DNA from: Bradyrhizobiaceae bacterium
Lineage (GTDB): Bacteria; Pseudomonadota; Alphaproteobacteria; Rhizobiales; Xanthobacteraceae
Assembly: GCA_947481685.1 (NCBI GenBank)
Contig: CANKHA010000005.1
Location: forward strand, 1-64,000
Length of the DNA: 64,000 nt
Direction: 5' to 3'
Part shown: piece after piece, positions 9,096 through 18,921 of the stretch
Position numbering within the stretch: position 1 is the first letter of the stretch
How the letters are laid out: each line of letters starts with the position of its first letter
The notes under the pieces: model-generated
Seen by the model: the letters and a program-made list of their open reading frames with translations, nothing else
Database searches by the model: none
Told to the model about the DNA's origin: nothing
Translations under genes and position numbers: made by a program

Positions 9096-9882
9096 CGCCC
9101 TCGTCAGTGCGGTGGTTGCGGGGCTCCTGCTTGGTGTGGGGCCTTCGGCCGGCTTCGACGGCAATTCGCCGAGCAACGGCGTGTCGCCAGTGCAGGCTTT
9201 CCGCAGCGGTACGCAGGCGCTGAAAACCGGTGAGACCGACAAGGCCATCACGTCGCTGCAATATGCGGCCGAGAACGGTCACGCGCTGGCGCAGTGGAAG
9301 CTTGGGCGCATGTACGCCGACGGCGATGGCGTACCGCACGACGACGTGCGTGCCTTTGATTATTTCCGCCGTATCGTGGAAACGCATGGCGATGACGGTG
9401 CCGGCCAGCCGCAGTCGCGTTTTGTCGCCAACGCCTTCGTCGCCTTGGGCCATTACTATCGCGAGGGTATCCCGGACTCTCCGGTGACGCCCGATCTCAA
9501 CCGCGCTCGCGACATGTTCTCTTATGCGGCTTCGTATTTCGGTGACCCGGATGCGCAGTTCGAACTTGGACGGCTGTATCTAAAGGGCGACGGCGTAAAG
9601 AAAGATCCGAAGCAGGCCGTGCGTTGGCTGGCGCTGGCCGCCAACAAGGGCCAGTTCGAAGCCCAGGCGACGCTCGGGGAGGTGCTCTTCCGTGGCGAGA
9701 ACGTACCGCGCCAGCGTCCACTGGGCTTGATGTGGCTGACGCTGGCAAGCGATGGCTCCGGCGATCAGGTGACCTGGATAGCGGACGCCCGCGAAGCTGC
9801 CTTCAAGCAGGCGACCGAAGACGAACGTGCGCTTGCGTTGCAGTTGATCGAGCGCCGCCTCGGCCGCGGCCGAGAGTGGTGA
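9082..9882 (+). CDS. Sel1-repeat (TPR-like) secreted protein
   Basis: A 266-residue protein with a predicted signal peptide ([17 protein letters not shown]) followed by several Sel1-like repeats. Examples are [33 protein letters not shown] and a degenerate [16 protein letters not shown]. Sel1 repeats form superhelical protein-interaction scaffolds; similar single-domain secreted proteins in Rhizobiales are often linked to exopolysaccharide regulation, but no specific role is shown here. The ATG at 9082 lies inside the end of ilvD with GAGAAGG at 9069-9075, so translation is probably coupled to ilvD. Confidence 0.88.
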   Translation: MRISSALVSAVVAGLLLGVGPSAGFDGNSPSNGVSPVQAFRSGTQALKTGETDKAITSLQYAAENGHALAQWKLGRMYADGDGVPHDDVRAFDYFRRIVETHGDDGAGQPQSRFVANAFVALGHYYREGIPDSPVTPDLNRARDMFSYAASYFGDPDAQFELGRLYLKGDGVKKDPKQAVRWLALAANKGQFEAQATLGEVLFRGENVPRQRPLGLMWLTLASDGSGDQVTWIADAREAAFKQATEDERALALQLIERRLGRGREW

Positions 9883-9913
9883 GTTAGCGAGCGTTTCGCG
9901 CTGGCTTAGAGTG

Positions 9914-9962
9914 GCGCATGATCTGATCGGCGAACCGGTTCCCACTTCGCCGGATCATGCGC
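9914..9962. repeat. Palindromic repeat, AACCGGTT family, copy 3
   Basis: Nearly perfect palindrome: GCGCATGATC ... GAACCGGTTCCCACTTCGCC ... GGATCATGCGC. It lies between the convergent Sel1-repeat gene and xthA, and its right arm contains the TGA stop codon of xthA (9955-9957 read on the minus strand). It may also act as a transcription-terminating or mRNA-protecting hairpin for both genes. Confidence 0.88.
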
Positions 9963-10749
9963 GCGCTTCGATCGCCAGGTCGATATAGACCGGCACGTGA
10001 TCGGACGGCTTCTCCCAGGCCCGCACATATTTATCGATGCCTGCAGCCGTCAGCCGGTCGGCGGCCTGCGGCGAGAGCAGCATGTGGTCGATGCGGATGC
10101 CCCGATTCTTCTGCCAGGCGCCCGCCTGATAGTCCCAGAAGGTGTAGACACCTGAGGCGTCGTTCGTGGAGCGGATTGCATCCGTCAGCCCCAGATTGGT
10201 CAGGGCGCGAAACTGTGCGCGCGTCTCCGGCAGGAACAGCGCGTCGTTAACCCAAGCCTCCGGATTGGAGGCATCGATTCCTTCCGGAATGACGTTGTAA
10301 TCGCCCGCCAGCACGAACGGTTCTTCCAGTAAAAGCCGCTCATGTGCATAGGTAAGGAGCCGCTTCATCCAGTTGATCTTGTACGGATATTTTTCAGTTT
10401 CCGCCGGGTTTCCGTTCGGAAGATAAAGATTGGCTATCCTGATGACGCCGTTCTTTGTGGAAAACTGGGCTTCCAGGAAGCGTGCCTGGGCGTCTGTGTC
10501 GTCGCCCGGTAGACCAGGCGTGACCTCGTCGAATGGCAATTTGGACAATATAGCCACGCCGTTGAAGGCCTTTTGTCCATGAATAGCAACGTTATAGCCG
10601 AGTTCTTCAAACCGTTCTTTGGGGAAGTCCGGATCGATGCATTTGGTTTCCTGCAGGCAAACGACGTCCGGCTGCCGGGCGCCGAGCCACGACACGATGT
10701 TATCCAGGCGTTGCTTGATGGAATTAACATTCCAGGTGGCGATCCGCAT
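9955..10749 (-). CDS. xthA: Exodeoxyribonuclease III (AP endonuclease)
   Basis: A 264-residue EEP-superfamily nuclease that cleaves at abasic sites and degrades duplex DNA 3' to 5'. Signatures are ATWNVNSIKQRLDN at the N-terminus, the metal-binding Glu in VCLQETKC, the catalytic GDYNVIP, RIDHMLLS and the terminal SDHVPVYIDL. The length is standard. The last codons and the TGA stop (GCGCGCATGATC) fall in palindromic repeat copy 3, so the C-terminal residues are encoded by repeat DNA. In relatives, as I recall, xthA lies next to erpA; here 8.2 kb of other genes separates them. Confidence 0.96.
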   Translation of the reverse strand: MRIATWNVNSIKQRLDNIVSWLGARQPDVVCLQETKCIDPDFPKERFEELGYNVAIHGQKAFNGVAILSKLPFDEVTPGLPGDDTDAQARFLEAQFSTKNGVIRIANLYLPNGNPAETEKYPYKINWMKRLLTYAHERLLLEEPFVLAGDYNVIPEGIDASNPEAWVNDALFLPETRAQFRALTNLGLTDAIRSTNDASGVYTFWDYQAGAWQKNRGIRIDHMLLSPQAADRLTAAGIDKYVRAWEKPSDHVPVYIDLAIEARA

Positions 10750-10947
10750 GGCCGGTTCCTAACCCAAAGCGGGCGCGGTGGAAATCCAAGAAGCTGGCTT
10801 AACTAAAATCGTAAGTGGATGCACAGGACCTTTGTATGTGATAGAAAGCGCAACCTGCGAATAACGAAATAAATGTCAAAAAGCGGGAAGACAGGTTGGG
10901 GGCTCAGGGGTGGACTTCGACATCGAAGTCCCGGTGCGGATAGTGGG

Positions 10948-12162
10948 ATGCAGAAACAGACATCATTTGAATACGTCAAACCGACGCTGCAGGCTCGCCT
11001 GAAAAACCGAAAAGTGATCCTGGGTGCTGCCGTCGTGCTGATTGGCGCGGGCGCAATCTGGTTCATGGGCGGATTTGGCAGCCCCAGCGGAGCGGTCGCG
11101 CAATCGCAAGCGCAATCACCGCAGCGCGGCAACCGTGCCGCCGGTGGTGGCATTGCCGTTCAAGTCGAAACCGCCCATGTAGTGAAAAAGACTGTGCCTG
11201 TCAGGGTTGAATCGCTTGGCACGGTGACGCCGGTTGCGAGCGTGGCGATCAAGACGCGCGTCGATACTGAGATCGTCAAGGTTCATTTCGAGGACGGCGC
11301 TTTCGTCAAGCAGGGCGATATGCTGTTCACCATGGACAGCCGCGCCCTTCAGGCCCAGCTGAAAGAAAAAGAAGGCACGGCGTTGCGCAACAGGGCGGCG
11401 CTTGAAGGTGCCGAGCGTGACGTGCGCCGTTACACAGAGCTGATTGCAAAGGGCGCGACCACACAACTCAACCTCGATAACGCCACGACCGCGGCAAACG
11501 TGTTGCGCGGTCAGATCGCGGCGGACGAATCGGCTGTCGAGAATCTGAAAGTGCAGATCGGTTACTGTACGATCCGTGCGCCGATCTCGGGCCGCGCCAG
11601 CATGGCCGCCTTGAAGGTTGGTAATTACGTTCGCTCCGCGGATACCATCCCGCTCGGTACCATCATTCAGGCGGCCCCGGTTTATGTCAGCTTCCCGGTG
11701 CCGCAACGGAGCTTGCCAGATTTGCGCTCGGCTCTCAGCGCGGGCACGGCTGCGATCCAGGCCGTCATTCCGGGTGAAAAGCGGCGCGCGACCGGCCAGG
11801 TCTCCATGATCGAGAATACGGTGGATGTGACGACGGGCATGGTCATGGCGCGGGCCACTATGCCTAACGCCGACGATCTCCTTTGGCCCGGCACGCTGGT
11901 AACGGTGCAACTGACGTTCCGCATGGAAGAGGCTGTGACGGTGCCGGCAACTGCCGTGCAGGTCAGTCAGGCAGGGTCTTACGTCTTTGTCGTGAAGGAC
12001 GGAACGGCTAACGTTCAGCCCGTAACAATATCCCGCAGTGTTGATGGCGAAAGCGTCATCTCCAGCGGTTTGACAGGGGGCGAGGAGGTGGTCACCGCCG
12101 GCCATCTTCTGTTGTCGAACGGCACAAGAGTGGCGGGGCGTGAAATCAAGACGGGCTCTTAA
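10948..12162 (+). CDS. RND efflux periplasmic adaptor (HlyD/MFP family)
   Basis: Membrane-fusion protein that links an inner-membrane RND pump to a TolC-type channel. One N-terminal membrane anchor (KVILGAAVVLIGAGAIWFMG, near residues 20-40) precedes a barrel-sandwich/lipoyl domain (ETAHVVKKTVPVRVESLGTV), a coiled-coil hairpin (about 130-210) and a beta-barrel domain ending in a membrane-proximal domain. The gene is 3 bp ahead of the pump gene, so the two form an operon. ATG 10948 is chosen for its position before the anchor; ATG 10873 would add 25 residues. It is divergent from xthA. Confidence 0.92.
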   Translation: MQKQTSFEYVKPTLQARLKNRKVILGAAVVLIGAGAIWFMGGFGSPSGAVAQSQAQSPQRGNRAAGGGIAVQVETAHVVKKTVPVRVESLGTVTPVASVAIKTRVDTEIVKVHFEDGAFVKQGDMLFTMDSRALQAQLKEKEGTALRNRAALEGAERDVRRYTELIAKGATTQLNLDNATTAANVLRGQIAADESAVENLKVQIGYCTIRAPISGRASMAALKVGNYVRSADTIPLGTIIQAAPVYVSFPVPQRSLPDLRSALSAGTAAIQAVIPGEKRRATGQVSMIENTVDVTTGMVMARATMPNADDLLWPGTLVTVQLTFRMEEAVTVPATAVQVSQAGSYVFVVKDGTANVQPVTISRSVDGESVISSGLTGGEEVVTAGHLLLSNGTRVAGREIKTGS

Positions 12163-12165
12163 GCT

Positions 12166-15100
12166 ATGGGAATTTCCGAACTCTGCATCCGGCGCCCGGT
12201 TTTCACGTCGCTGATCACTATGACGCTCGTCGTCGTCGGTATTTTTGCCTACCGGCTGCTACCGGTTGCGGCATTGCCGGCAGTCGATTTTCCGACAATC
12301 AGCATTACCGCCTCGCTATCGGGCGCGAGCCCGGAAACGATGGCGGCCTCCGTCGCGGCGGTGATTGAGCGCGAACTGTCGTCGATTTCCGGCATTCGAT
12401 CGATCACGTCGCAATCGACACTCGGCCGCACCCGCATCACGGTGCAATTCGATCTGGAGCGGGATATCGATGGCGCCGCCCTTGATGTCCAGTCAGCGAT
12501 GTCGATAGCAAACCGTCGGCTACCTCCCGAAATGACGACGCCGCCAGGATTCCGCAAGGTGAATCCGGGCGATTATGCGATTCTCATCATCAGCATGATT
12601 TCTAACACTCTGCCGCTCTCTACCGTCGATGAATATGCCCAGACAGTGCTGGCGCAGCAGATTTCCCAGCTTCCCGGCGTGGCGCAGGTTGATGTCAACG
12701 GCTCGCAGAAATTTGCCGTGCGTGTGCAGTTGGATCCGGTTGCCGCCGCCGCGCGCAACATTTCCCTGGATGAAATCCGCCGCGTCGTCATCTCGACCAA
12801 TTCGAGTTCGCCGGTCGGTACTTTGTTTGGCGACAAGCAGAATGTAACCCTGGTGGCAACCGGCGCCATGCGCCGCGCCGAAGAATACAAGCGTGTGGTC
12901 GTTACTTATCGCAACGGCGCGCCGGTGATGCTCAGCGAAGTGGCTCGTATTGTTGATGCGGTAGAGAACGACAAGGTCGCCAGCTGGTTCAACAACGATC
13001 GCGCCATTGTGCTGGGCATTCAGAAGCAGCCAGGCGCCAACACCATCGCGGTGGTCGACTCCATCCGGGAGCGGCTGCCGCAGTTCCGCGCCCAGGTGCC
13101 GGTCGCGATCAACTTGGAAATCCTCAACGACCGTTCGATCTCGATTCGCGAGTCCGTGCACGACGTGCAGATCACGCTGGCGATCGCGGTTTCGCTGGTC
13201 ATTTTGGTCATCTTTCTGTTCCTGCGGTCGGTATCGGCAACCATCATTCCCGCGCTGGCGGTGCCTGTGTCGCTCATTGGCACCTGTGCGCTTATGTATG
13301 CGTTCGGCTTCTCCATCAACAACATGACGTTGCTGGCGCTGACGCTGTCCGTCGGCTTCGTGGTCGATGATGCCATCGTCATGCTCGAGAATATCGTCCG
13401 CCATATCGAAGGCGGCATGAAGCCGTTTGAGGCGGCGCTGAAAGGCTCGCGCGAAATTGGCTTCACCATCGTGTCGATCACCTTCGCGCTGATTGCCGTG
13501 TTCATCCCTGTGTTGCTGATGGGCGGCATGGTGGGACGTATCTTCCGCGAATTTGCCGTTACCGTCGCGGTAGCGATTTTCCTTTCGGCTTTCGTGTCTC
13601 TGACCCTCACGCCGATGTTGTGCGCGCGCGTGCTGCGGCATCACGACGCGAACGAGAAGCACAACATTGTGCTGCGGTTATTCGAGGCGCTCTTCCAGAA
13701 GGCGGCGAAGGGCTACGCGCAATCGCTGGACTGGGTGCTGCGCTACAAGCCGATCATGCTGATCGTCACGATTGTGACGCTCGGTTTGACCGTGGCCCTT
13801 TTTATGTACGTGCCAAAGGGCTTTTTCCCGGACGAAGACACCGGCTTCCTGTCCGGCAGCACTGAAGGCAACTCGGATGTGGCCTTTCCGGCGATGGTCG
13901 ATTTGCAGCAGAAAATCGCAAAGATCGTCATGAACGATCCCGCTGTCGACACGGTTCAGTCCACCGTCGGGCCAAGCGCCGCCAACGCCGCCGCAAATTC
14001 AGGGCGATTGTTCGTTAAACTAAAGCCGCGTGGCGAACGCGCGGAAACTTCGACTGCCATTATTCAGCGGCTGCGGCAATCGGCCAGGGCCGTTCCCGGA
14101 ATCAAGGCGACGTTTCAGAACGTCAAAAATCTAAATATTGCCGGCCGGGTCTCCAAGAGCGAATACCAATACACGCTGCAATCGAGCGACACCGACACGC
14201 TTTATAAAATAGCGCCTGAAATGCAGGAAAAGATCGCCAAGGTCGATGGTATCCTTGACGTTGAGAACGACCTGTCGATCAAGAATCCGCAGATGAGCGT
14301 GGAGATAGACCGTGAGCGGGCGGCAATCTATGGGGTGACTGTCGAGCAGATTCGTCAGGAGATGTTCAATGCTTTCGGCTCACGCACGGTGGCGACGATC
14401 TTCACACCCAATGCCGACTACCCGATCATCCTCGAGACTTTGCCCGAATTCCAGACAGACCCATCGGCGCTGTCGCGGATTCACATCAAGACCTCGAGCG
14501 GAACGTCGGTCCCTCTTGAGGCCGTGACCAAGATCACTCCCACGGTCGGTCCATTGATGGTCAACCATCAGGCTTCCCAGCCGTCCGTGACGATCTCGTT
14601 CAATCTGCGGCCGGGCTATTCGCTAGGTGCTGCGCGTGATGCCATTCTCGAAATTCAGCGCGAGTCCAATCTGCCTGCGAACATTTCTGTCGCGTTCCAG
14701 GGCACTGCGCAGGTGTTCGAAGATTCCCAGAAGGGGCAGGTAGTATTGGTGCTCGCCGCGATCTTCGCAGCTTACGTGCTGCTCGGCGTACTCTACGAAA
14801 GCTTCATCCATCCGATCGTCATTATCTCCGGTCTGCCGTCAGCGGGTGTCGGCGCTTTGCTCACGCTGCTCGTCTTCAAGATGGACCTGTCGGTCATCGC
14901 GATGATAGGCATGGTGATGCTGGTCGGTATCGTGATGAAAAATGCCATCATGATGCTGGACTTCGCAGTCACACGAAGGAAGGTGGGCTTGAGCGCGGAA
15001 GCGTCGATCCGTGAAGCAGCGCTCCTGCGCTTCCGGCCGATCATGATGACGACCTTCTCCGCCATCTTCGGCACCTTGCCGATCGCGCTTGGCGCGGGCG

Positions 15101-15306
15101 CGGGTGCCGAGCTGCGTCAGCCGCTCGGTATCGCTGTCGTGGGCGGTCTCTGCTTCTCGCAGCTCCTGACGCTGTACATCACACCGGTGATCTACACCTA
15201 TCTTGACGGCTTCGATCATTTCCTCACGCGGCGTCTCAACCCGCCACAGGACGATCATCTGCCGGAAGAACTGGAGCCGGCCGAGCGTCCCGTCGCCGCC
15301 GAATAG
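12166..15306 (+). CDS. RND-family multidrug efflux transporter (MdtB/AcrB type)
   Basis: Proton-driven inner-membrane pump of 1046 residues, with the expected 12 membrane segments and two large periplasmic loops. The N-terminal helix begins ISELCIRRPVFTSLITMTL. The proton-relay motif GFVVDDAIVMLENIVRH lies in TM4, and the second-half counterpart is MVMLVGIVMKNAIMMLDF. The protein is closer to the MdtB/MdtC/MexK-type multidrug pumps than to heavy-metal pumps, which I judge by motif style only. No channel gene follows; TolC at 1322 is a candidate partner. The substrate is unknown. Confidence 0.94.
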   Translation: MGISELCIRRPVFTSLITMTLVVVGIFAYRLLPVAALPAVDFPTISITASLSGASPETMAASVAAVIERELSSISGIRSITSQSTLGRTRITVQFDLERDIDGAALDVQSAMSIANRRLPPEMTTPPGFRKVNPGDYAILIISMISNTLPLSTVDEYAQTVLAQQISQLPGVAQVDVNGSQKFAVRVQLDPVAAAARNISLDEIRRVVISTNSSSPVGTLFGDKQNVTLVATGAMRRAEEYKRVVVTYRNGAPVMLSEVARIVDAVENDKVASWFNNDRAIVLGIQKQPGANTIAVVDSIRERLPQFRAQVPVAINLEILNDRSISIRESVHDVQITLAIAVSLVILVIFLFLRSVSATIIPALAVPVSLIGTCALMYAFGFSINNMTLLALTLSVGFVVDDAIVMLENIVRHIEGGMKPFEAALKGSREIGFTIVSITFALIAVFIPVLLMGGMVGRIFREFAVTVAVAIFLSAFVSLTLTPMLCARVLRHHDANEKHNIVLRLFEALFQKAAKGYAQSLDWVLRYKPIMLIVTIVTLGLTVALFMYVPKGFFPDEDTGFLSGSTEGNSDVAFPAMVDLQQKIAKIVMNDPAVDTVQSTVGPSAANAAANSGRLFVKLKPRGERAETSTAIIQRLRQSARAVPGIKATFQNVKNLNIAGRVSKSEYQYTLQSSDTDTLYKIAPEMQEKIAKVDGILDVENDLSIKNPQMSVEIDRERAAIYGVTVEQIRQEMFNAFGSRTVATIFTPNADYPIILETLPEFQTDPSALSRIHIKTSSGTSVPLEAVTKITPTVGPLMVNHQASQPSVTISFNLRPGYSLGAARDAILEIQRESNLPANISVAFQGTAQVFEDSQKGQVVLVLAAIFAAYVLLGVLYESFIHPIVIISGLPSAGVGALLTLLVFKMDLSVIAMIGMVMLVGIVMKNAIMMLDFAVTRRKVGLSAEASIREAALLRFRPIMMTTFSAIFGTLPIALGAGAGAELRQPLGIAVVGGLCFSQLLTLYITPVIYTYLDGFDHFLTRRLNPPQDDHLPEELEPAERPVAAE

Positions 15307-15310
15307 CGAC

Positions 15311-15332
15311 GCCGCCCGCGCAAACGGGCGGC
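15311..15332 (+). terminator. GC-rich hairpin after the RND pump gene
   Basis: Inverted repeat GCCGCCCG / CGGGCGGC with a 6-base loop, 5 bp after the pump stop codon. There is no T tract, so it is a possible terminator or mRNA-stabilising hairpin only. Confidence 0.4.
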
Positions 15333-15417
15333 CAAATGGCCCCACTTCGTCGGATTGCATCCCCGTCGCGGGCCGCTTAGCATCCTGCCAATTCCACCTA
15401 AACAGCAGGGTTGAGTC

Positions 15418-16482
15418 ATGGCCTACAACATCCTCCTTCTGGGCGCGTCCTACGGGTCGCTGCTCGCTTCCAAGCTGCTGTTCGGTGGCCACTCCATTCA
15501 CCTGGTGTGTCTGCCGGCGGAAGCGGAGCTGATCAATGCCGAAGGTTTCCATGTGCGCATGCCGGTCCGCGGCCGCGCGGAGCCCGTGCAACTCGATTCC
15601 CGCAAGCTTCCCGGCAAGGTGACCGCTGGTCCCGCGACCAGCGTCGATCCGGGAACATATGATCTTGTCGGTCTCTGTATGCAGGAGCCGCAGTATCGCT
15701 CGGCCGGCGTTCGCGAATTGCTGGATGCGATCGGCAAATCGCGCGTGCCATGCATGTCGATCATGAACATGCCGCCGCTTCCCTATATGAAGCGCATTCC
15801 CGGCCTCGATCATGCGGCGCTGGAGCCGGCTTACACCGATCCGCGCGTGTGGGATTCGGTCGATCCGAAGAAGATCACGCTCAACAGCCCGGACCCGCAG
15901 GCGATCCGTCCGCCCGATGGCAAGGCGAACGAACTCATGGTGACGTTGCCGACGAACTTCAAATGCGCGCGCTTCGAGGACGAGAAAGATACCGCGATCG
16001 TGCGCCAGCTTGAGAAGGACGTCGACGCCGCGCGCTTCGACGCACCGGAAGGCAAGATCGAATTGCCGGTGAAGCTGCGGGTGCACGACTCGATCTACGT
16101 GCCGCTGGCGAAATGGGCGATGCTGCTTGCGGGGAACTACCGCTGCATTACCAAGGACGGCATGCGCACGGCGCAAGAGGCCGTGCACACCGACATCGAT
16201 ACGTCGCGGTCGGTCTACAACTTCGTCAACGACCTGGTGGTGAAACTCGGTGCTGCTCCGGGCGATCTCGTGCCGTTCGAGAAATATGCCGCTGCGGCGC
16301 AAAGCCTCTCACGCCCGGCGTCCGCTGCGCGCGCCCTCACCAACGGCGCGCCGAATATCGAACGCGCCGACAAACTGGTTCAGCTCGTCGCCAGGCAGAA
16401 GGGTTTGAGCCATCCGGTGATCGACGAGATCGTTGCGCTGGTGGACTCGCGGCTCGAAGCCAACCGGAAGAAAGCGGCCTAG
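15418..16482 (+). CDS. Ketopantoate reductase-like (ApbA/PanE N-terminal domain) protein
   Basis: A 354-residue protein starting with a Rossmann dinucleotide-binding segment (NILLLGASYGSLLASKLL, residues 4-21) like that of 2-dehydropantoate 2-reductases. The glycine pattern is GxSxGS, not the usual GxGxxG, and the catalytic Lys/Glu of PanE are not obvious, so it may act on another substrate. Conserved-looking segments include MSIMNMPPLPYMKRIPGL and DSIYVPLAKWAMLLAGNYRC. It lies 25 bp before the broken cytochrome c/lyase-like gene on the same strand, probably in one operon. The family call is moderate and the function unknown. Confidence 0.7.
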   Translation: MAYNILLLGASYGSLLASKLLFGGHSIHLVCLPAEAELINAEGFHVRMPVRGRAEPVQLDSRKLPGKVTAGPATSVDPGTYDLVGLCMQEPQYRSAGVRELLDAIGKSRVPCMSIMNMPPLPYMKRIPGLDHAALEPAYTDPRVWDSVDPKKITLNSPDPQAIRPPDGKANELMVTLPTNFKCARFEDEKDTAIVRQLEKDVDAARFDAPEGKIELPVKLRVHDSIYVPLAKWAMLLAGNYRCITKDGMRTAQEAVHTDIDTSRSVYNFVNDLVVKLGAAPGDLVPFEKYAAAAQSLSRPASAARALTNGAPNIERADKLVQLVARQKGLSHPVIDEIVALVDSRLEANRKKAA

Positions 16483-16507
16483 CTCATCTGCCAACTTGGA
16501 GGATGCA

Positions 16508-17758
16508 ATGCCAATGTTGTCATCCTTGAAATTTGTGATAGCGGCCTCGTTTGCGCTCGTTCCGTCTACGGTCTGGGCTCAGGGTGGATTGCCGGAAGGT
16601 AACGGCAAGGATCTGGTCGCGGGCATCTGCACCGGCTGCCACCAGACCGACATGATTACGCGCAGTTCCGGCTATAGCCGCGAACACTGGAAAGAGTTGA
16701 TCGGCACGATGATCGATCTTTCGCCGGACCAAGCCACCCAATCCGCGATCACACAATATCTCGCCGAAAAATTTCCACCGAACACCCAGCGCGCGGCGAA
16801 GACGGTGCCGGGGCCCGTTCAGGTCGCATTCAAGGAATGGCAGGTGCCGACGCTTGGCCAGCGCGCCCGCGATCCGGTCGAGGCGCCGGACGGGACGATT
16901 TGGTGGGCCGGTCAGTTCGGCAATTTGATCGGGCATCTCGATCCGGCAAGCGGGGCGATGAAAGAATATCAGCTTCCGCCGAACGCGAAGCCCCATACCA
17001 TCACGCTCGATGCCAAAGGCACCCCCTGGTATTCGGGCAACATGAACGGAACGATCGGCAAGGTCGATCCTGCGACCGGCAAGGCCACCGAATACAAGAT
17101 GCCCGATCCCAAGGCGAAGGATCCGCACACGCTGGTCTTCGATCAGAAGGGAATCCTGTAGTTTACGCTGCAACAGGCGAACATGATCGGCCGCCTCGAT
17201 CCGGCAACCGGCGATATCAAATTGGTCGATGCGCCGGTGACGAATGCAAAACCCTACGGCATCAAGATCGATGCCGCCGGCACGCCCTGGGTGTCGTGTA
17301 ACGGCGCGCCCTGCCTGCTTAAGGTCGATCCCGCGACCATGGCGGTGACGGAGGTCAAATTGACTCTGCCGGGCACCACGGTGCGGCGTCTCGACATCGC
17401 AGAAGATGGCATCATCTGGTACGTCAATTCGGGGCAGGGCCGGCTCGGCCGCTACAATCCGAAAACCGGCGAAACCAAGGAATGGGTTTCACCGAGTGGC
17501 CAGAAGTCTCATCCTTACGCCATCGCCGTGGTCAACGGCATCGTCTGGTACAACGAGTCAGGTGTGCGGCCCGACATGCTGGTGCGCTTCGACCCGCAAT
17601 CCGAAACCTTCCAGAGCTGGCCGATTGCTTCCGGCAATGTCTATGCGGGCATCGTCCGGCATATGCGGCCGACACGCGACGGCAACCTGCTGATCCACCA
17701 GAGCAGCACCAACCGCATTATGCTGGTGACGCCGAAGAGCCGCGCAGCGGCGCGATAG
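16508..17758 (+). pseudogene. Cytochrome c / streptogramin-lyase-like beta-propeller gene with in-frame TAG
   Basis: Reading from ATG 16508, the product has a signal peptide (about residues 1-23), a single-heme cytochrome c-type motif CTGCH near residue 40, and a row of Vgb/NHL-type propeller repeats of the form G-T-W-N-IG-hDPATG. The reading stops at TAG 17159-17161 (codon 218), then continues in the same frame for 199 more codons to 17758 with four further repeats. The stop falls exactly where the repeat needs Trp (GIL-stop-FTLQQ versus GTIWWAGQ and GTPWYSGN), so TGG to TAG is the simplest event. Because the downstream frame is otherwise intact, the mutation looks recent, or it is a sequencing error. 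The intact ancestor was probably a periplasmic electron-transfer or lyase-like protein. Confidence 0.85.
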
Positions 17759-17774
17759 CGGGGTGCGGCCCGTT

Positions 17775-18839
17775 TTACTGCGCGCGCACCAGGCTGCGCG
17801 TGCGCTCCACGACGGGTTTTGGATATTGATAGAAGCGGCGGATGATGTCTTCGGCATCTTGCGCCGCGATTGGCTGTACCGGCAGACCTGATGCCTTGGC
17901 GTCGGCGAGAAATTCCGGATCCCGGACAAGCTTGTCGAAAGCAGCGCGAAGCGCCGATACGCGCTCGGGCGGAAGTTCAGGCGGGGCGATGAAGGGGCGG
18001 CCGAGCCAAAGCCGCGACAGTAGAAGTTCGATCACCTGCCGGTCTTGGTCTTTGGTGACATAGTCCAGCACTCCCGGAACGTCAGGCAGCGCCGGATCCT
18101 TCTGCAGGCTCATCTGCACCATGAGCTTCATCTTGCCCTTGGCAATCTGGTCTTCAACATACATACGGGCATTGGCCGAATAGCCCGTGACGAACAGGCC
18201 GTGCAATTCGCCACGCTCGATCGCGAGGAAAATTTCCGGCTGTGCCTTGTAGGTCGGGATAATCTTGATCTTCGTTCCGAGCAATTCATTGATCAGGCGC
18301 GCATAGGTCGCGGCATCGTTCTGGCTGCCGGTCGATCCGAATAACAATTCGGTCTTGCGGGCCTCCTCGATTGTTTGCGCGGGCGCCCGCGTGGAAACCA
18401 CACCCATGCCCGCTTCGCGCGCAAGGCTGCCAAGCCAGGTGAGTTTCAACGGATCGAAGCGCGCCTTGGAGTCTTCGCCATAGAGCAGGGGGGCGGTGGG
18501 GGTGGAGCGGTCGAGCAGCGCGAAGACGGTGCCGTCCTGCGGTGCAACGTTGTAAACGTAATTGGCTGCCGTCATCCCGCCGGCGCCGGGCATATTCTGC
18601 ACGACCATTGTGGGCTGGCCGGGAATGTATTTCCCGATATGCCGCGCGACCATCCGGGCATATCCGTCATAGCCCCCACCGGGTCCGGTTGGTGCGATGA
18701 TGGTTACGGTCTTGCCGCGCCAGAATTCGCTTTCATCCGCTTGCGCGGGAGCCGGAAGAAGCGACGCCACGAGCCAACCGGCTGCGACGATCCCCCACGC
18801 AAGAGCCGATGAAAACCGCAAACGACCACCCGTACGCAT
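17775..18839 (-). CDS. Tripartite tricarboxylate transporter-type (TctC/Bug) solute-binding protein
   Basis: A periplasmic binding protein of 354 residues with a long N-terminal signal (cleavage probably after PAPAQA). Bug-family features are FWRGKTVTIIAPTGPGGGYD at the start of the mature domain, PGQPTMVVQNMPGAGGMTAA and a late DPEFLADAKASGLPV. Such proteins bind carboxylated metabolites. No TctA/TctB membrane genes are nearby, so it is an orphan, as is common in Bradyrhizobiaceae and Burkholderiales. It is convergent with the broken gene at 16508 (16 bp between stops) and lies 82 bp downstream of erpA on the same strand. Confidence 0.88.
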   Translation of the reverse strand: MRTGGRLRFSSALAWGIVAAGWLVASLLPAPAQADESEFWRGKTVTIIAPTGPGGGYDGYARMVARHIGKYIPGQPTMVVQNMPGAGGMTAANYVYNVAPQDGTVFALLDRSTPTAPLLYGEDSKARFDPLKLTWLGSLAREAGMGVVSTRAPAQTIEEARKTELLFGSTGSQNDAATYARLINELLGTKIKIIPTYKAQPEIFLAIERGELHGLFVTGYSANARMYVEDQIAKGKMKLMVQMSLQKDPALPDVPGVLDYVTKDQDRQVIELLLSRLWLGRPFIAPPELPPERVSALRAAFDKLVRDPEFLADAKASGLPVQPIAAQDAEDIIRRFYQYPKPVVERTRSLVRAQ

Positions 18840-18921
18840 GACGCTGCCAAAACGCCGCCCATTTTTGACGGAAGTACTCCGGTGTCAATGCGGCGAAGTA
18901 ACGTCGAGCGACAAAAATTGG

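Noticed and set aside
17159-17161. TAG read as pyrrolysine or by programmed readthrough
   Set aside because: No pyl genes are seen, the site is a repeat position that should be Trp, and a single substitution explains it.
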